This document shows, piece after piece, positions 1 to 7,714 of a stretch of DNA of 14,570 nt. A model generated the notes under the pieces. That model was not told the origin of the DNA and ran no database searches. It worked only from the letters and a program-made list of their open reading frames with translations. Position 1 is the first letter of the stretch. Each line of letters begins with the position of its first letter. This stretch comes from Candidatus Bipolaricaulis sp. (GTDB lineage Bacteria > Bipolaricaulota > Bipolaricaulia > Bipolaricaulales > Bipolaricaulaceae): the NCBI GenBank assembly GCA_020062805.1, contig JAGUVP010000326.1, positions 1 through 14,570 of the forward strand, written 5' to 3'. Made by a program: the position numbers and the translations under genes.

Positions 1-70
1 GGCGACTGGATTTGAACCAGCGACCCCCTGCTCCCAAAGCAGGTGCGCTTCCGAGCTGCGCTACGCCCCG
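1..70 (-). tRNA. tRNA-Pro (anticodon TGG), 3' end cut by window edge
   Basis: Read on the minus strand, the gene starts CGGGGCG (acceptor 5' arm). It continues with a GCGC/GCGC D stem, whose loop contains the conserved GG, and a CCTGC/GCAGG anticodon stem with loop TTTGGGA, giving anticodon TGG. The T arm has loop TTCAAAT. The 3' acceptor arm is visible only as CGCC, so about three stem bases and the discriminator lie beyond position 1. The 5' end is next to a small hairpin, and the recombinase gene runs away from it on the other strand. Confidence 0.95.
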
Positions 71-73
71 ATC

Positions 74-116
74 GCGACGGTAAACCCGTCGCAGACGGAC
101 AGCGTTCTCGCCGTCT
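74..116. other. Two small hairpins between tRNA-Pro and the recombinase gene
   Basis: A perfect 7-bp stem (GCGACGG at 74-80, CCGTCGC at 86-92) with loop TAAAC is followed at once by a 6-bp stem (AGACGG at 93-98, CCGTCT at 111-116). They lie just 5' of the tRNA and upstream of the recombinase. No U-tract follows on either strand, so intrinsic termination is not supported. Leader structure or chance are the alternatives. Confidence 0.4.
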
Positions 117-173
117 CACCGTCCCTTCCAAGGGCCCTTTCTCCCGGGGACAGACTCAGGGAGGCAGGCGGTC

Positions 174-1070
174 ATGCAAAGTGTACCATTTGAGCAGGCG
201 GCGGGTGCATTCGTCGCATATTGTCGCAGTCGAGGGTTGGCCCAGCGGACGATCGAGCTGTACACCAACACGCTAGGTTCCCTCGCGGCGTTCCTCGGAG
301 GGGAAGAGGCTTCCCTACCCTCATGCCAGGACCTTCGGGCGTTCGCAGTCCACCTCTTCGATCGGGGGAACGCCCCCACTACGGTCAGCATGCGGCTGAG
401 GGCGATCCGGACCTTCTTCAGTTTCCTCGTCCGAGACGGTCTTCTCGATGCCAACCCGATGGTCAACGTACCTCTGCCAAAGGTCCCTCGCCAGTTTCCT
501 CGGGTCCTCACGCAGGAACAGGTCTCGGCCCTCATCCGGGCCTGCGATCGCAGTACCTGGGCAGGGATCAGGAACCGGGCGATGGTCCTTGTGTTCGTGG
601 ACTGCGGGCTGCGGCTGTCGGAGCTGATCGGGCTGGACGTGGTGGACGTGGATCTCATCGGCCACCGCATTCACGTTCGCCACGCCAAGGGAGGGAAGGA
701 GAGGGCGGTCTACTTCGGGTCCGTGGCCGGTCGAGCGATCAGGAGATGGGTCCAGGCTAGGGGCTATGTCCCTGACACTGCCCCGTTCTTCCCAGCCCGA
801 GGGGGAGCGAGGCTCGATCGGAGGAACGTCCAGCGCATCCTGGAGAGGCTGGCCAAGAGGGCGAAGCTCGATGGTGTCAAAGTATCTCCCCATCGCCTGA
901 GACACACAGCGGCAACCCTGTTCGTCGCCAACGGAGGGCCGCTACCGTCCCTGCAGACACTCCTGGGTCACTCGACCCTCCGCAGCACGGAGGTCTACCT
1001 CCACATGGCCGGGAGCCTTCGGGAGATCCACGCTGCAGCAAGTCCAGCGGATCGGCTGATGGGCAGCTGA
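174..1070 (+). CDS. Tyrosine recombinase/integrase, XerC/XerD-like
   Basis: This is a complete 298-residue site-specific recombinase, the usual XerC/XerD length. Residues about 1-95 form the SAM-like core-binding domain and about 105-290 the catalytic domain. The full catalytic set is visible: R147 (GLRLSEL), K172/K175 (AKGGKER), H240 and R243 (HRLRH), H266 (LLGHS) and the nucleophile Y275 (TEVYLHM). The ATG at 174 is preceded by GGGAGG nine bases upstream. The family cuts and rejoins DNA through a covalent 3'-phosphotyrosine, either to resolve chromosome dimers or to integrate elements. It lies on the 5' side of the tRNA-Pro gene, whereas integrases of tRNA-inserted islands usually abut the tRNA 3' end. 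A housekeeping Xer protein or an orphan integrase both fit, so I give no gene symbol. Confidence 0.93.
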   Translation: MQSVPFEQAAGAFVAYCRSRGLAQRTIELYTNTLGSLAAFLGGEEASLPSCQDLRAFAVHLFDRGNAPTTVSMRLRAIRTFFSFLVRDGLLDANPMVNVPLPKVPRQFPRVLTQEQVSALIRACDRSTWAGIRNRAMVLVFVDCGLRLSELIGLDVVDVDLIGHRIHVRHAKGGKERAVYFGSVAGRAIRRWVQARGYVPDTAPFFPARGGARLDRRNVQRILERLAKRAKLDGVKVSPHRLRHTAATLFVANGGPLPSLQTLLGHSTLRSTEVYLHMAGSLREIHAAASPADRLMGS

Positions 1071-1248
1071 CTGCAGAGCGATACCCGGCAAGGCCCGCAG
1101 CCCCTGGTGGTGGCCCCTGCGAAGGTGGATCTTCGGGTGATCCCTAGTGGGATGTCTTCTCAGATCCTAAGATCCGTAGAACCCCAACACCGCTACCCTT
1201 CCTTCCTCCCGTGTTCCACCGCGGTACCCGGACTCGCTCTCAGGAAGC
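1071..1248. other. Convergent intergenic region with short hairpins
   Basis: This is the gap between the recombinase (+) and the opine-dehydrogenase-family gene (-). It contains GGATC/GATCC (1127-1131 with 1139-1143) and an overlapping ATCCC/GGGAT hairpin (1140-1144 with 1149-1153), then a GATCCTAAGATC sequence. None has a following T-tract. A role as a bidirectional transcription end is positional inference only. I see no gene here. Confidence 0.35.
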
Positions 1249-2370
1249 TCATTGCGCTGGACTCATGCCAGTCCTCATGAGTTCAAGCAGGCAGTCAACT
1301 GAGCAGGCGCATGACACAATGCCTCGGAGCGTCCTCCCCACTGATCGTAGGTCCTCTCCCACGAGCACGCTGGCAAGCTGGATCAGCGCTGTCGTTGTGT
1401 CGTGCGGGGTTCGCGCCAGGGAGCAGAGGGACTCCATTGGCACGAGGCCATACGGGACATCCTCTGTTAGGAACCGATGTACAAGGGAGTCCGGACTGAC
1501 TGCGCGCTCCCATACAGGGTTCGCTCGCTGAACATCGTACATGCTGGTCCCAATTGCTCCCTGTCCGCCGTAGTGCTGCAGAACGAGCTCCGGGACCGAC
1601 CTGAGTCTGATCCCGAGAGCCTTCCCGAGCGAGATCCTCTCCTTGTCAAGTGCTTCCTCCACGCGCGCGATACCAGGCGTGAGTCCTTCCCGGAAGAGCG
1701 AGAACGCCACTCTCCTCTCGATCAGCCCAGCATTGCACACCGCTTTCGCAACGTGAAGGAAGGTGTTGAGGTTGCTGAGGCCCGTTTCCAGGACGGTATC
1801 TGTGGTCTCGATGCCGGGAAGTAGATCCTGCAGCGTGTCGCATACCGCTGAGATCCTCTCAGCTGGGAAAGCGGCTATCAGGACATGATCCTTGCGGCCG
1901 GCAACGGATATCTCTGTTCCGTCTAGACTCTCACCCACATGCAGCTTGCAGGACGTCTCGCACACGGTGGGCCGACATCGTGCTCCTGCATCCCAAATGG
2001 CTGATGCGAACGCTAGCGACCCGAGAAGCCCGCCGGGGACAAGGACGACAACGTGCTCAGGTCGGAGGAACCCTGCAAGGAGCCCTGCGGCTGAGTGCTG
2101 CATCCATCCTGGGACCACGACCAGGACAACCCGTGTATGCTGCAGGGCTTCCTTGAGTCCGCCCACCAGACGGACGATGCCCATGTGATCTCTGCTGGGA
2201 TCAACATCTGTTGTGCACCTGAAGACCAACCTAAGGTTGCTGCATCTCTCAGCGCCCTGGGGTGAGTCGCCACCTAGGACGAACAGGCGGACGCGATGCC
2301 CCTTCGTGGAGAGGTCTGCGGCTACCGCGAAACCCGATGCCCCCGTCCCAATCACTGTTACGTCTGCCAT
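1249..2370 (-). CDS. Octopine/nopaline (opine) dehydrogenase family protein
   Basis: This is a 373-residue NAD(P)-dependent enzyme of the octopine dehydrogenase family, which reversibly couples an amino acid and a 2-oxo acid to an N-carboxyalkyl amino acid (opine). The N-terminal Rossmann motif is VIGTGASG (G8-x-G10-x-x-G13). The C-terminal family domain shows N200...H206 (SNLNTFLHVAKAVCNAG), REGLTPGIARVEEALDKER (about 228-245) and DVPYGLVP around D304. H206 and D304 fit the His/Asp pair known from octopine dehydrogenase. The ATG at 2370 has only a distant GGGGG upstream, and the gene begins 21 bp after the preceding PrpD-fold gene, so it is probably the last gene of the operon and may depend on coupling. 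Substrate and direction (catabolic oxidation or synthesis) cannot be read from the sequence. The family call is strong. Confidence 0.87.
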   Translation of the reverse strand: MADVTVIGTGASGFAVAADLSTKGHRVRLFVLGGDSPQGAERCSNLRLVFRCTTDVDPSRDHMGIVRLVGGLKEALQHTRVVLVVVPGWMQHSAAGLLAGFLRPEHVVVLVPGGLLGSLAFASAIWDAGARCRPTVCETSCKLHVGESLDGTEISVAGRKDHVLIAAFPAERISAVCDTLQDLLPGIETTDTVLETGLSNLNTFLHVAKAVCNAGLIERRVAFSLFREGLTPGIARVEEALDKERISLGKALGIRLRSVPELVLQHYGGQGAIGTSMYDVQRANPVWERAVSPDSLVHRFLTEDVPYGLVPMESLCSLARTPHDTTTALIQLASVLVGEDLRSVGRTLRGIVSCACSVDCLLELMRTGMSPAQ

Positions 2371-2391
2371 TCTACTGCGATCAGATTCCCC

Positions 2392-3861
2392 CTAACGCAC
2401 GAGCACACTTAGGAGCTCGCGTACATCAATGACATCCTCCATGTTCTCGACGATCTGAATGGCCCTATCCTGCTTCTCTTCCGAAAACCCCGCAACCGAT
2501 GCCTGCTCCCTGTACTTCGTCCGAAGCTGCTCCCTCGTTATGGTGTTGATGCTTCCGTCGGACATCCTGCAGCCCGGGTACGGAACGGGCTCATGCTCCA
2601 GGAGACTGCCATCCTTCATTCGCAGAAGCACCCGGCCTCCTCTCATCTCGTGAGGAATACCGTGGAAGTGCTTCTCGTAGTACTCCCTGTTCACAGTCCC
2701 AACCACCTTTCCTGCAAGCTGCTCTATCTCCCTGTAACTCCCATAGGGACGGATGTTGTTCAGTTGCTCTCGGATGCCGGGTAGGCCTACCACGAGAGCC
2801 TCCGCAACCATCCACTCTAGACTCCAGCCACTCGTTCCCAGTCTTTGTTCTGGCGTATCCCCGAGTTCCGCCCCACGGTTCTGAGCGCTTTCGTGAAGCC
2901 CCATGGGAACCTTGAACTCAACAGTAACCGAGTCTATCTGGTCTATGCTGAAGGCATGTCTGCTTCTCAAGGCGGCTGCCGTCAGCACCGGAGAGAGCAG
3001 GCTTGAAACACAGCCGCAGCCGCCGGCCTTGGTGTTGTAGGTGGAGATCAACCACCTTACGCCGAGCCCTTCGACCAGTCTTGAAGCGTCGAACCAGGGC
3101 GTTCCGTCGCCATCTCGGCCAACCATCGCCTCCAACCATCCTGACGCGCCCTCAAGGGACTCCGCAGGCCCTGTCAGTCCTTCTGCTGCCAGGAGCGCAG
3201 CGCGCACGCCGCTCCAGGCTCCGATGCCGCAGCGAACACGCTTCATACTGGAACCCCAGCTGAAGTAGTGCTGGTAGTTGCCGCCAAGGCTGCTGCAGGC
3301 CAGGGCGATGGCATCCTCCATGGTTACAGCGTCGAAACCCAGGATCTTCCCTGTTGTCACGGCGGCAGCAAACGGCCCCAGCGTCGCGTTGGAGTGCCAT
3401 GGATGAGCTCCGCCCCCCGAGATGCCTCCGTGACGGACCTGCGCCGATGATCCGATAGCGCACTGCGCCTCAATCCCAGCGCACTCGGCCAGGACCATCG
3501 TCCGTCCGTCAACAAGCTGCCTCTCCGCGAGCGCCAGCAGCGCAGCAGTCTGAGACCCCATGTGGTAGCCCCCACCTTGTGCCATCGAGTCGTAGTCCCA
3601 ACCCGCTATGAAGGCGCCATTGACCAGAGCTGCGGTTGGGGCACTGGTTCGATGCCCGTAGTACGCAACGGTGCAGTCTGGGCATTCACCGGACCCGAGC
3701 ACATCGCGTAACACGCACTTGTTTCCGAGCTGAAGGGCTCCTCCGATCATGCATCCTAGGTCGTCGAGGATGATCCGCTTTGTGAGGTCCACGACATTCT
3801 TTGGCAGATCATCGTACCGGAGGTCGGCAAGCCACCGTGCTAGTTGCCTGGTCTCATTCAT
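2392..3861 (-). CDS. MmgE/PrpD family protein (first of tandem pair in coordinate order)
   Basis: This is a full-length 489-residue MmgE/PrpD-fold protein. The family includes 2-methylcitrate dehydratase, cis-aconitate decarboxylase and iminodisuccinate epimerase. The N-terminus (LARWLADLRYDDLP, then RIILDDLGCMIGGA) and HPWHSNATLGPFAAAV (153-168) are typical. The usual HALDxDD motif reads AGWDYDS (86-92) and lacks the His. MKR (206-208) is kept, but the following histidine-containing stretch is VRCGIGAWSGV. The usual KxYPxC...H region is STYNTKAGGCGC (273-284). This argues against an ordinary dehydratase. Its ATG overlaps the stop of the upstream paralogue by 4 bp, so translation is probably coupled, with a GGGGG ahead of the start. 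The C-terminal REQASVAGFSEEKQDR resembles the partner's C-terminus, suggesting an old tandem duplication. Reaction unknown. Confidence 0.88.
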   Translation of the reverse strand: MNETRQLARWLADLRYDDLPKNVVDLTKRIILDDLGCMIGGALQLGNKCVLRDVLGSGECPDCTVAYYGHRTSAPTAALVNGAFIAGWDYDSMAQGGGYHMGSQTAALLALAERQLVDGRTMVLAECAGIEAQCAIGSSAQVRHGGISGGGAHPWHSNATLGPFAAAVTTGKILGFDAVTMEDAIALACSSLGGNYQHYFSWGSSMKRVRCGIGAWSGVRAALLAAEGLTGPAESLEGASGWLEAMVGRDGDGTPWFDASRLVEGLGVRWLISTYNTKAGGCGCVSSLLSPVLTAAALRSRHAFSIDQIDSVTVEFKVPMGLHESAQNRGAELGDTPEQRLGTSGWSLEWMVAEALVVGLPGIREQLNNIRPYGSYREIEQLAGKVVGTVNREYYEKHFHGIPHEMRGGRVLLRMKDGSLLEHEPVPYPGCRMSDGSINTITREQLRTKYREQASVAGFSEEKQDRAIQIVENMEDVIDVRELLSVLVR

Positions 3862-5321
3862 CTGTTCATGCCCCCATTACAGAGAATCGTCATCAGCTCG
3901 CTGAGATCATCGACATCCTCCATCTCATCGACGATACTGATCACTCTCTCCTGATTCCTCTCAGTCACATGAGAGAGGCTGGCCTGCTCTCTGAACTTGT
4001 CAAGCAGTTCGTCTTGTGTGAGCGGGTTGCGGAGGTTGTCTCCCTTTGGCCACGCCACCTCAGCTTCGACAGCACGACCGTCCTTAAGCTCCAGTCGCAC
4101 GCTGCCGAGGGGCAAGCCATCCTCCAATCCACGGTCCTCGTCAATCGCTACCTTGGCTCCGAAGGCAGCGATCTCTTTGCTCCGCCCATGTGGAGGAACA
4201 TTCGCTCGGTAGTCCGCCAGGCGGTTGCCCCCAACCACCATCGTCATACCAAGGTCCCAGGCTGTCGACGCCCTATTGAGGAGCGTGCTCGTCTTCGCAG
4301 ACGCTCCCTTGGCTGCACGCGCATGGTACCTGAGAGGTGACCGCGAGGAGACGACACACTTCCTTACGTCCTCGGCGCTGATTCCCTCCCGCTCCCTGAG
4401 CAGCGCAACCGCTTCTATCAGTCTCAGTTGGGCGAAGCCTACCGGATGTACTCGAAACGTGATGTTCTCCATTAGCCACTGACGCCCGAAGTCCCTGTTC
4501 ACAGCTTCCACATCGTAGAGAGCGGTGCATCTGTCACTGTCCAGCCCACACACGCACTGGAAGAAACCCATGTTCCCCTCAAGTATCTGTCTGGCCCCTG
4601 ACAGGCCCTCTCCCGCCAGGTAGGCACACCTGACTCCATACGAGCTCGCGACCCCCCCCTGCACGGTCTCCAAGTCGGTACCCGAGCCTGCGGCCTGAAG
4701 GGTGCCTGCAGCTTGGTCCGGGCAGAGAGACAGCGTATTCTCCATATCGCTCTCCTGGAAGCCGAGGAGCTTCCCCGAGGCCACGGCCGCACCGAATGGG
4801 CCAAAGGTGGCAACTGGGTGCAGCGGCCTCGTTGTCGGGATGCAAGTCGCAGCCGCCGCTATCCGATGTACTGTCTCGCACCCTAGTGCCACGGCGGTGA
4901 GGACCCTGTTGCCTTCTCTCATCTCCTTCTCAGCGACCGCGAGTGCCGCCGGGACCACTGTATTCCCACAGCTCACCGCGCGCTCAGTCGTGTCTTCCAG
5001 CCCCCACCCGCCGCAGAAGGCTCCGTTGAGGAGGGAAGCGTTATACCGATTGGTCCGGTCTCCGTACTGCACTACTGCGCACTCGCGCACCCCTCCTTGC
5101 CCTCTGACAAACCTCAAGAGTTTCCGACTAGCCTCCCTCAACGATCCGGCCAGCATGCAACCTATAGCATCAAGGAGGACTCTCTTAGCCAGAACGATTA
5201 CGGTGGGAGGAATATCGCCATACTCGAAGCGCGAGACGTTCCTGGCGAGATCTCGCGTCACTCCAGATCTCGGCCTCATCCTCCAGTGGATCTCGTTGAA
5301 ATCGACTCGTGAGTCAGTCAT
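3858..5321 (-). CDS. MmgE/PrpD family protein (second of tandem pair, transcribed first)
   Basis: This is a 487-residue MmgE/PrpD-fold protein starting at the ATG at 5321, which has GAGGTGA five or so bases upstream. The frame stays open to 5558, but that extension has no family similarity and looks non-coding. Family features are DLARNVSRFEYGDIPP, RVLLDAIGCMLAGS (47-60) and HPVATFGPFGAAVASGKLLGF (168-188). The HALDxDD motif is replaced by GGWGLED (104-110). The MKR/histidine region is missing (SGTDLETVQGGVASSYGV), and the KxYPxC...H region reads TFRVHPVGFAQ. It is thus more diverged than its neighbour, with which it overlaps by 4 bp. The two may form a heteromer or catalyse successive steps; both are inference. 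A 306-bp gap separates it from the permease upstream. Confidence 0.87.
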   Translation of the reverse strand: MTDSRVDFNEIHWRMRPRSGVTRDLARNVSRFEYGDIPPTVIVLAKRVLLDAIGCMLAGSLREASRKLLRFVRGQGGVRECAVVQYGDRTNRYNASLLNGAFCGGWGLEDTTERAVSCGNTVVPAALAVAEKEMREGNRVLTAVALGCETVHRIAAAATCIPTTRPLHPVATFGPFGAAVASGKLLGFQESDMENTLSLCPDQAAGTLQAAGSGTDLETVQGGVASSYGVRCAYLAGEGLSGARQILEGNMGFFQCVCGLDSDRCTALYDVEAVNRDFGRQWLMENITFRVHPVGFAQLRLIEAVALLREREGISAEDVRKCVVSSRSPLRYHARAAKGASAKTSTLLNRASTAWDLGMTMVVGGNRLADYRANVPPHGRSKEIAAFGAKVAIDEDRGLEDGLPLGSVRLELKDGRAVEAEVAWPKGDNLRNPLTQDELLDKFREQASLSHVTERNQERVISIVDEMEDVDDLSELMTILCNGGMNR

Positions 5322-5627
5322 GATCACCTCGGCTCGTATTGGATGCCGATGGCCTCGCGGCCCTCGGAACCATGCCTCTCCGTTCCAGATCGAGGGTGTA
5401 CATCTCGCCAGAACTCGTCGCGCTCGTTGCCCCTGATGCGCTCTCTGCGCGATCCCCGGAGACACCCCCGGCACCCGCCCACCATGACCACGGCAACCTG
5501 CGTAGCTCTGACACATACACACAGGGCACGCCGGTGCTCTGTGCTGCCTCTCCGGCACCCTGTGTGTTCCGGGGGATTCCTTCGCCGGGCTCGTGTGTTC
5601 GCCGTGACTCGCTCGTCACTTCGGCTC
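5322..5627. other. 306-bp gap between permease and PrpD genes, with a long stem-loop
   Basis: I find no convincing gene here. Open frames on the minus strand have low-complexity Arg/Ser/Pro composition and no family match. There is no trace of Walker A or LSGGQ motifs, so this is not a recognisable remnant of the missing ATPase genes. The main structure is the stem-loop at 5517-5567, listed separately. The strong ribosome site for the PrpD-fold gene is at its left end. Confidence 0.6.
5517..5567. promoter_or_regulatory. Imperfect long stem-loop inside the operon
   Basis: The arms ACACACAGGG (5517-5526) and CCCTGTGTGT (5558-5567) form 10 bp. After a small asymmetric internal loop (3 nt against 1), GCCGG (5530-5534) pairs with CCGGC (5552-5556) around a 17-nt loop. 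It lies in the transcript between the permease and the PrpD genes with no U-tract after it. An mRNA-processing or stability element setting transporter and enzyme levels apart would fit. The function is inferred from position only. Confidence 0.5.
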
Positions 5628-6476
5628 CTACTCGCGGACTGTTTTCGGGTCGGTGATGTCACGCAGTCCGTCTCCAAACATGCTGAAGGCGAAATTGGTG
5701 AGCAGGATCGCGAGCCCGGCGAAAGCGCTGATCCACGGCGCTCTCGAGAAGTAGCTCATGCCCTCTCGGGTTATGTTGCCCCAGGTTGGCGTGGGTGGCG
5801 CGATCCCGAGCCCAATGAACGACAGACTGGCCTCGGTGTTGATCGCCACCGCTACCCACATGAGTGCCATCGCGAGGATATTGGCCCTTATGTTGGGCCA
5901 TATGTGCCTGCTGAGCACTCGCCAGGGACCAGCCCCCATGCTTCTTGCCGCAGCGACATACTCGCTCTCTCTGACTGTTAGGGTGCATCCGTATGCGAGG
6001 CGCGCGAATCTCGGGACAAGCACTAGTCCGATGGCGAAGATCAGGTTCGGGAGGTTCCCACCTACAACCCCCACTACCACAAGACCGACGATCAGACCCG
6101 GAAACGTAAGCAGGCTGTCAACGAGCCGCATGAGAAGCGTCTCCAGGATGGTTCCTCTGTAGAGCCCCGCCACCATTCCAAGAAGCGACCCAACGATGAG
6201 ACCTATTGCCGGCGCCGCCAGACCAACGAGGACTGATACCCTCGACCCAAGAAGCAACCGCGACAACAGGTCCCTGCCGAGTCTGTCAGTGCCGAGGGGG
6301 AATCGTGAGTCCCCGGGCTTAACGAATGCATTGCGCCCATTGATGGCCAACGGATCGTGCAGAAGCATGAGCGGTGAGGCGGCCGCGACCACCACTATCA
6401 GGAGTGACAGCACCGCACCCACCAGCGCAGTCCGATTTCGCACCAATGCCCGCCATCGCCTCCGCTGCTCACTCAT
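5628..6476 (-). CDS. ABC transporter permease, DppC/OppC-like
   Basis: This is a 282-residue inner-membrane permease of the peptide/nickel/opine importer class. From the chosen start it has an N-terminal cytoplasmic stretch, a first membrane helix (about 17-38), the family signature FPLGTDRLGRDLLSR (59-73) and several further hydrophobic helices. The EAA loop, EYVAAARSMGAGPWRVLSRH (172-191), contacts the ATPase. The end (SFIGLGIAPPTPTWG...FGDGLRDITDP) is typical of DppC. I start it at the ATG at 6476, overlapping the DppB stop as ATGAGTGA (8 bp), with AGG just upstream. An in-frame ATG at 6503 has no ribosome site. It pairs with the DppB-like permease. No partner ATPase is present in the window. 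Confidence 0.92.
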   Translation of the reverse strand: MSEQRRRWRALVRNRTALVGAVLSLLIVVVAAASPLMLLHDPLAINGRNAFVKPGDSRFPLGTDRLGRDLLSRLLLGSRVSVLVGLAAPAIGLIVGSLLGMVAGLYRGTILETLLMRLVDSLLTFPGLIVGLVVVGVVGGNLPNLIFAIGLVLVPRFARLAYGCTLTVRESEYVAAARSMGAGPWRVLSRHIWPNIRANILAMALMWVAVAINTEASLSFIGLGIAPPTPTWGNITREGMSYFSRAPWISAFAGLAILLTNFAFSMFGDGLRDITDPKTVRE

Positions 6477-7419
6477 ACCTGATCCTAGGATCGACGAAGC
6501 CATAGCTGATATCTGTCAGAAGATTGACGACGATGATGAACAGGGCGTAGACCACCATCACTGACTGGAGCATAATGTAATCGCGCTGCATGATGGCTCC
6601 TACCAGCAGCCTTCCCACTCCAGGCCTGGAGAAGACGATCTCCACCATAACGGAGGAGCCTACAAGGGTGGCGAAGTACATGCCCACTAGAGATATCACC
6701 GGGATGAGGGTGTTTCGCATCGCGTGTCTCAGGATGACCACCCGTCTCGACAGGCCCTTGGCGTGAGCGGTCCGGACGTAGTCCTCGCCCAATACGTCAA
6801 GCAGAACGGAGCGACTCAACCGGGTTGTGTAACCCGCCACTATCAGAGCAAGGGTCAGCGCGGGCAGAGCCAGATGGGATGCTACCGTCGCAGGGAGCGC
6901 CCAGTCGCCGGCGCCCATGGTGGGGAAGAGGCGGAGGGCGATCGAGAAGGCCAGCATCAGCAGCAGTCCAAGGTAGAAGGCCGGAACAGAGATTCCAACA
7001 AACGAGATGGCTCTGGCAACGTAGTCCCAGAGACGATTGCGGGATAGGGCCGCGGTTACTCCCAGGAGCAGGCCCAAGAAGACCCCTCCGATCATCCCTA
7101 GGATGGTTAGTAGAAGGGTGTGAGGGAGAGCGACGGCGAGCTGATTCACGACCGGATAACCCGAGACCAAGGACCTGCCCAAGTCACATCGAAGCAGATC
7201 TGCAAGGTACCTGCCATACTGAGCCCACAGAGGCGCATCAAGTCCCATCCGTGCGCGGAGGCTCTGCACAGCTTCTGCGCTGGCGTACACCCCGAGCGCA
7301 GCCACCGCAGGATCACCGGGGATGATCCTGGCGAACACGAAGGCGAGCGTAACCACCAGCAGCGCCGTTGGCAGTGCCTGTATCAGTCTCCTGGCTATGT
7401 ATGCTCGCAAGAACACCAC
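6469..7419 (-). CDS. ABC transporter permease, DppB/OppB-like
   Basis: This is the partner permease, 316 residues with the chosen GTG start at 7419, which has GAGG nine bases upstream. It gives the normal DppB opening (LRAYIARRLIQALPTALLVV). A longer frame starts with an ATG at 7620, but its extra 67 residues are unlike the family, Ser/Arg-rich and without a ribosome site. Visible family features are RIIPGDPA (31-38), PLWAQYGRYLADLLRCDLGRS (63-83), the EAA loop DYVRTAHAKGLSRRVVILRHA (213-233) and the C-terminal VDPRIRYE. About six membrane helices are apparent. It forms the transmembrane pore with the DppC-like protein for substrate handed over by the binding protein. Exact start uncertain (GTG 7419 or GTG 7416). 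Confidence 0.9.
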   Translation of the reverse strand: MVFLRAYIARRLIQALPTALLVVTLAFVFARIIPGDPAVAALGVYASAEAVQSLRARMGLDAPLWAQYGRYLADLLRCDLGRSLVSGYPVVNQLAVALPHTLLLTILGMIGGVFLGLLLGVTAALSRNRLWDYVARAISFVGISVPAFYLGLLLMLAFSIALRLFPTMGAGDWALPATVASHLALPALTLALIVAGYTTRLSRSVLLDVLGEDYVRTAHAKGLSRRVVILRHAMRNTLIPVISLVGMYFATLVGSSVMVEIVFSRPGVGRLLVGAIMQRDYIMLQSVMVVYALFIIVVNLLTDISYGFVDPRIRYE

Positions 7420-7714
7420 CCGGACGAACCTCGGAGACACTGCATCTCGTTGTCCCTGTTGCGTTCTCGACAGCACTCCCCTGCTGCCTCTCGACAATTG
7501 CGGGCTTCTGCTGTCGGGAATAGAGCTTGCGGCCCATCGGCTGACGCTGGTTGCATGTGGTCGCGCGACGTGCTTCGCTCTGCTCTGCTCACTATCGCTC
7601 CCGCTCCTTGCCCCAATCATGCTGGGGGCGTGCCGATGTTGCCTGCGTTATCCTCCAAAGGGTGAGGGGGGGCGTGGCCCCGCTGCTACGCTGAACCCCG
7701 CCCCCACACCCCTC
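7420..7714. other. 295-bp gap between binding protein and permease genes
   Basis: The left two thirds are open in the permease frame but look non-coding. The right end holds a GC-rich hairpin, listed separately. A smaller GCCCC/GGGGC stem (7610-7614 with 7625-7629) spans the alternative ATG at 7620. I see no separate gene. Confidence 0.5.
7660..7711. promoter_or_regulatory. GC-rich stem-loop after the binding-protein gene
   Basis: GGGTG (7660-7664) pairs with CACCC (7707-7711). After one A/A mismatch, GGGGG (7666-7670) pairs with CCCCC (7701-7705), then CG (7673-7674) with CG (7699-7700) across a GG bulge. It begins 4 bp beyond the binding-protein stop codon. Hairpins in this position commonly protect binding-protein mRNA or partly block read-through, so that binding protein outnumbers permease. 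There is no U-tract, so full termination is unlikely. Confidence 0.5.

Noticed and set aside
116..670. Minus-strand open frames across the recombinase gene
   Set aside because: They are shadows of a gene with a complete catalytic residue set.
4702..5436. 244-residue plus-strand open frame
   Set aside because: It is antisense to a well-supported PrpD-fold gene and has Ser/Arg/Pro-rich composition with no recognisable domain; a GC-skew shadow.
5322..5558. N-terminal extension of the PrpD-fold frame by 79 residues
   Set aside because: It has no family similarity and an Arg/Gly/Cys-rich composition, and the internal ATG at 5321 has an excellent GAGGTGA site and gives the normal family length.
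6477..6503. ATG at 6503 as the start of the DppC-like permease
   Set aside because: There is no ribosome site and it makes a 35-bp overlap; the ATG at 6476 gives the common 8-bp coupled overlap.
7420..7620. 67-residue N-terminal extension of the DppB-like permease
   Set aside because: It is unlike any DppB start, has no ribosome site at the ATG, and the GTG at 7419 with GAGG nine bases upstream gives the usual N-terminus.
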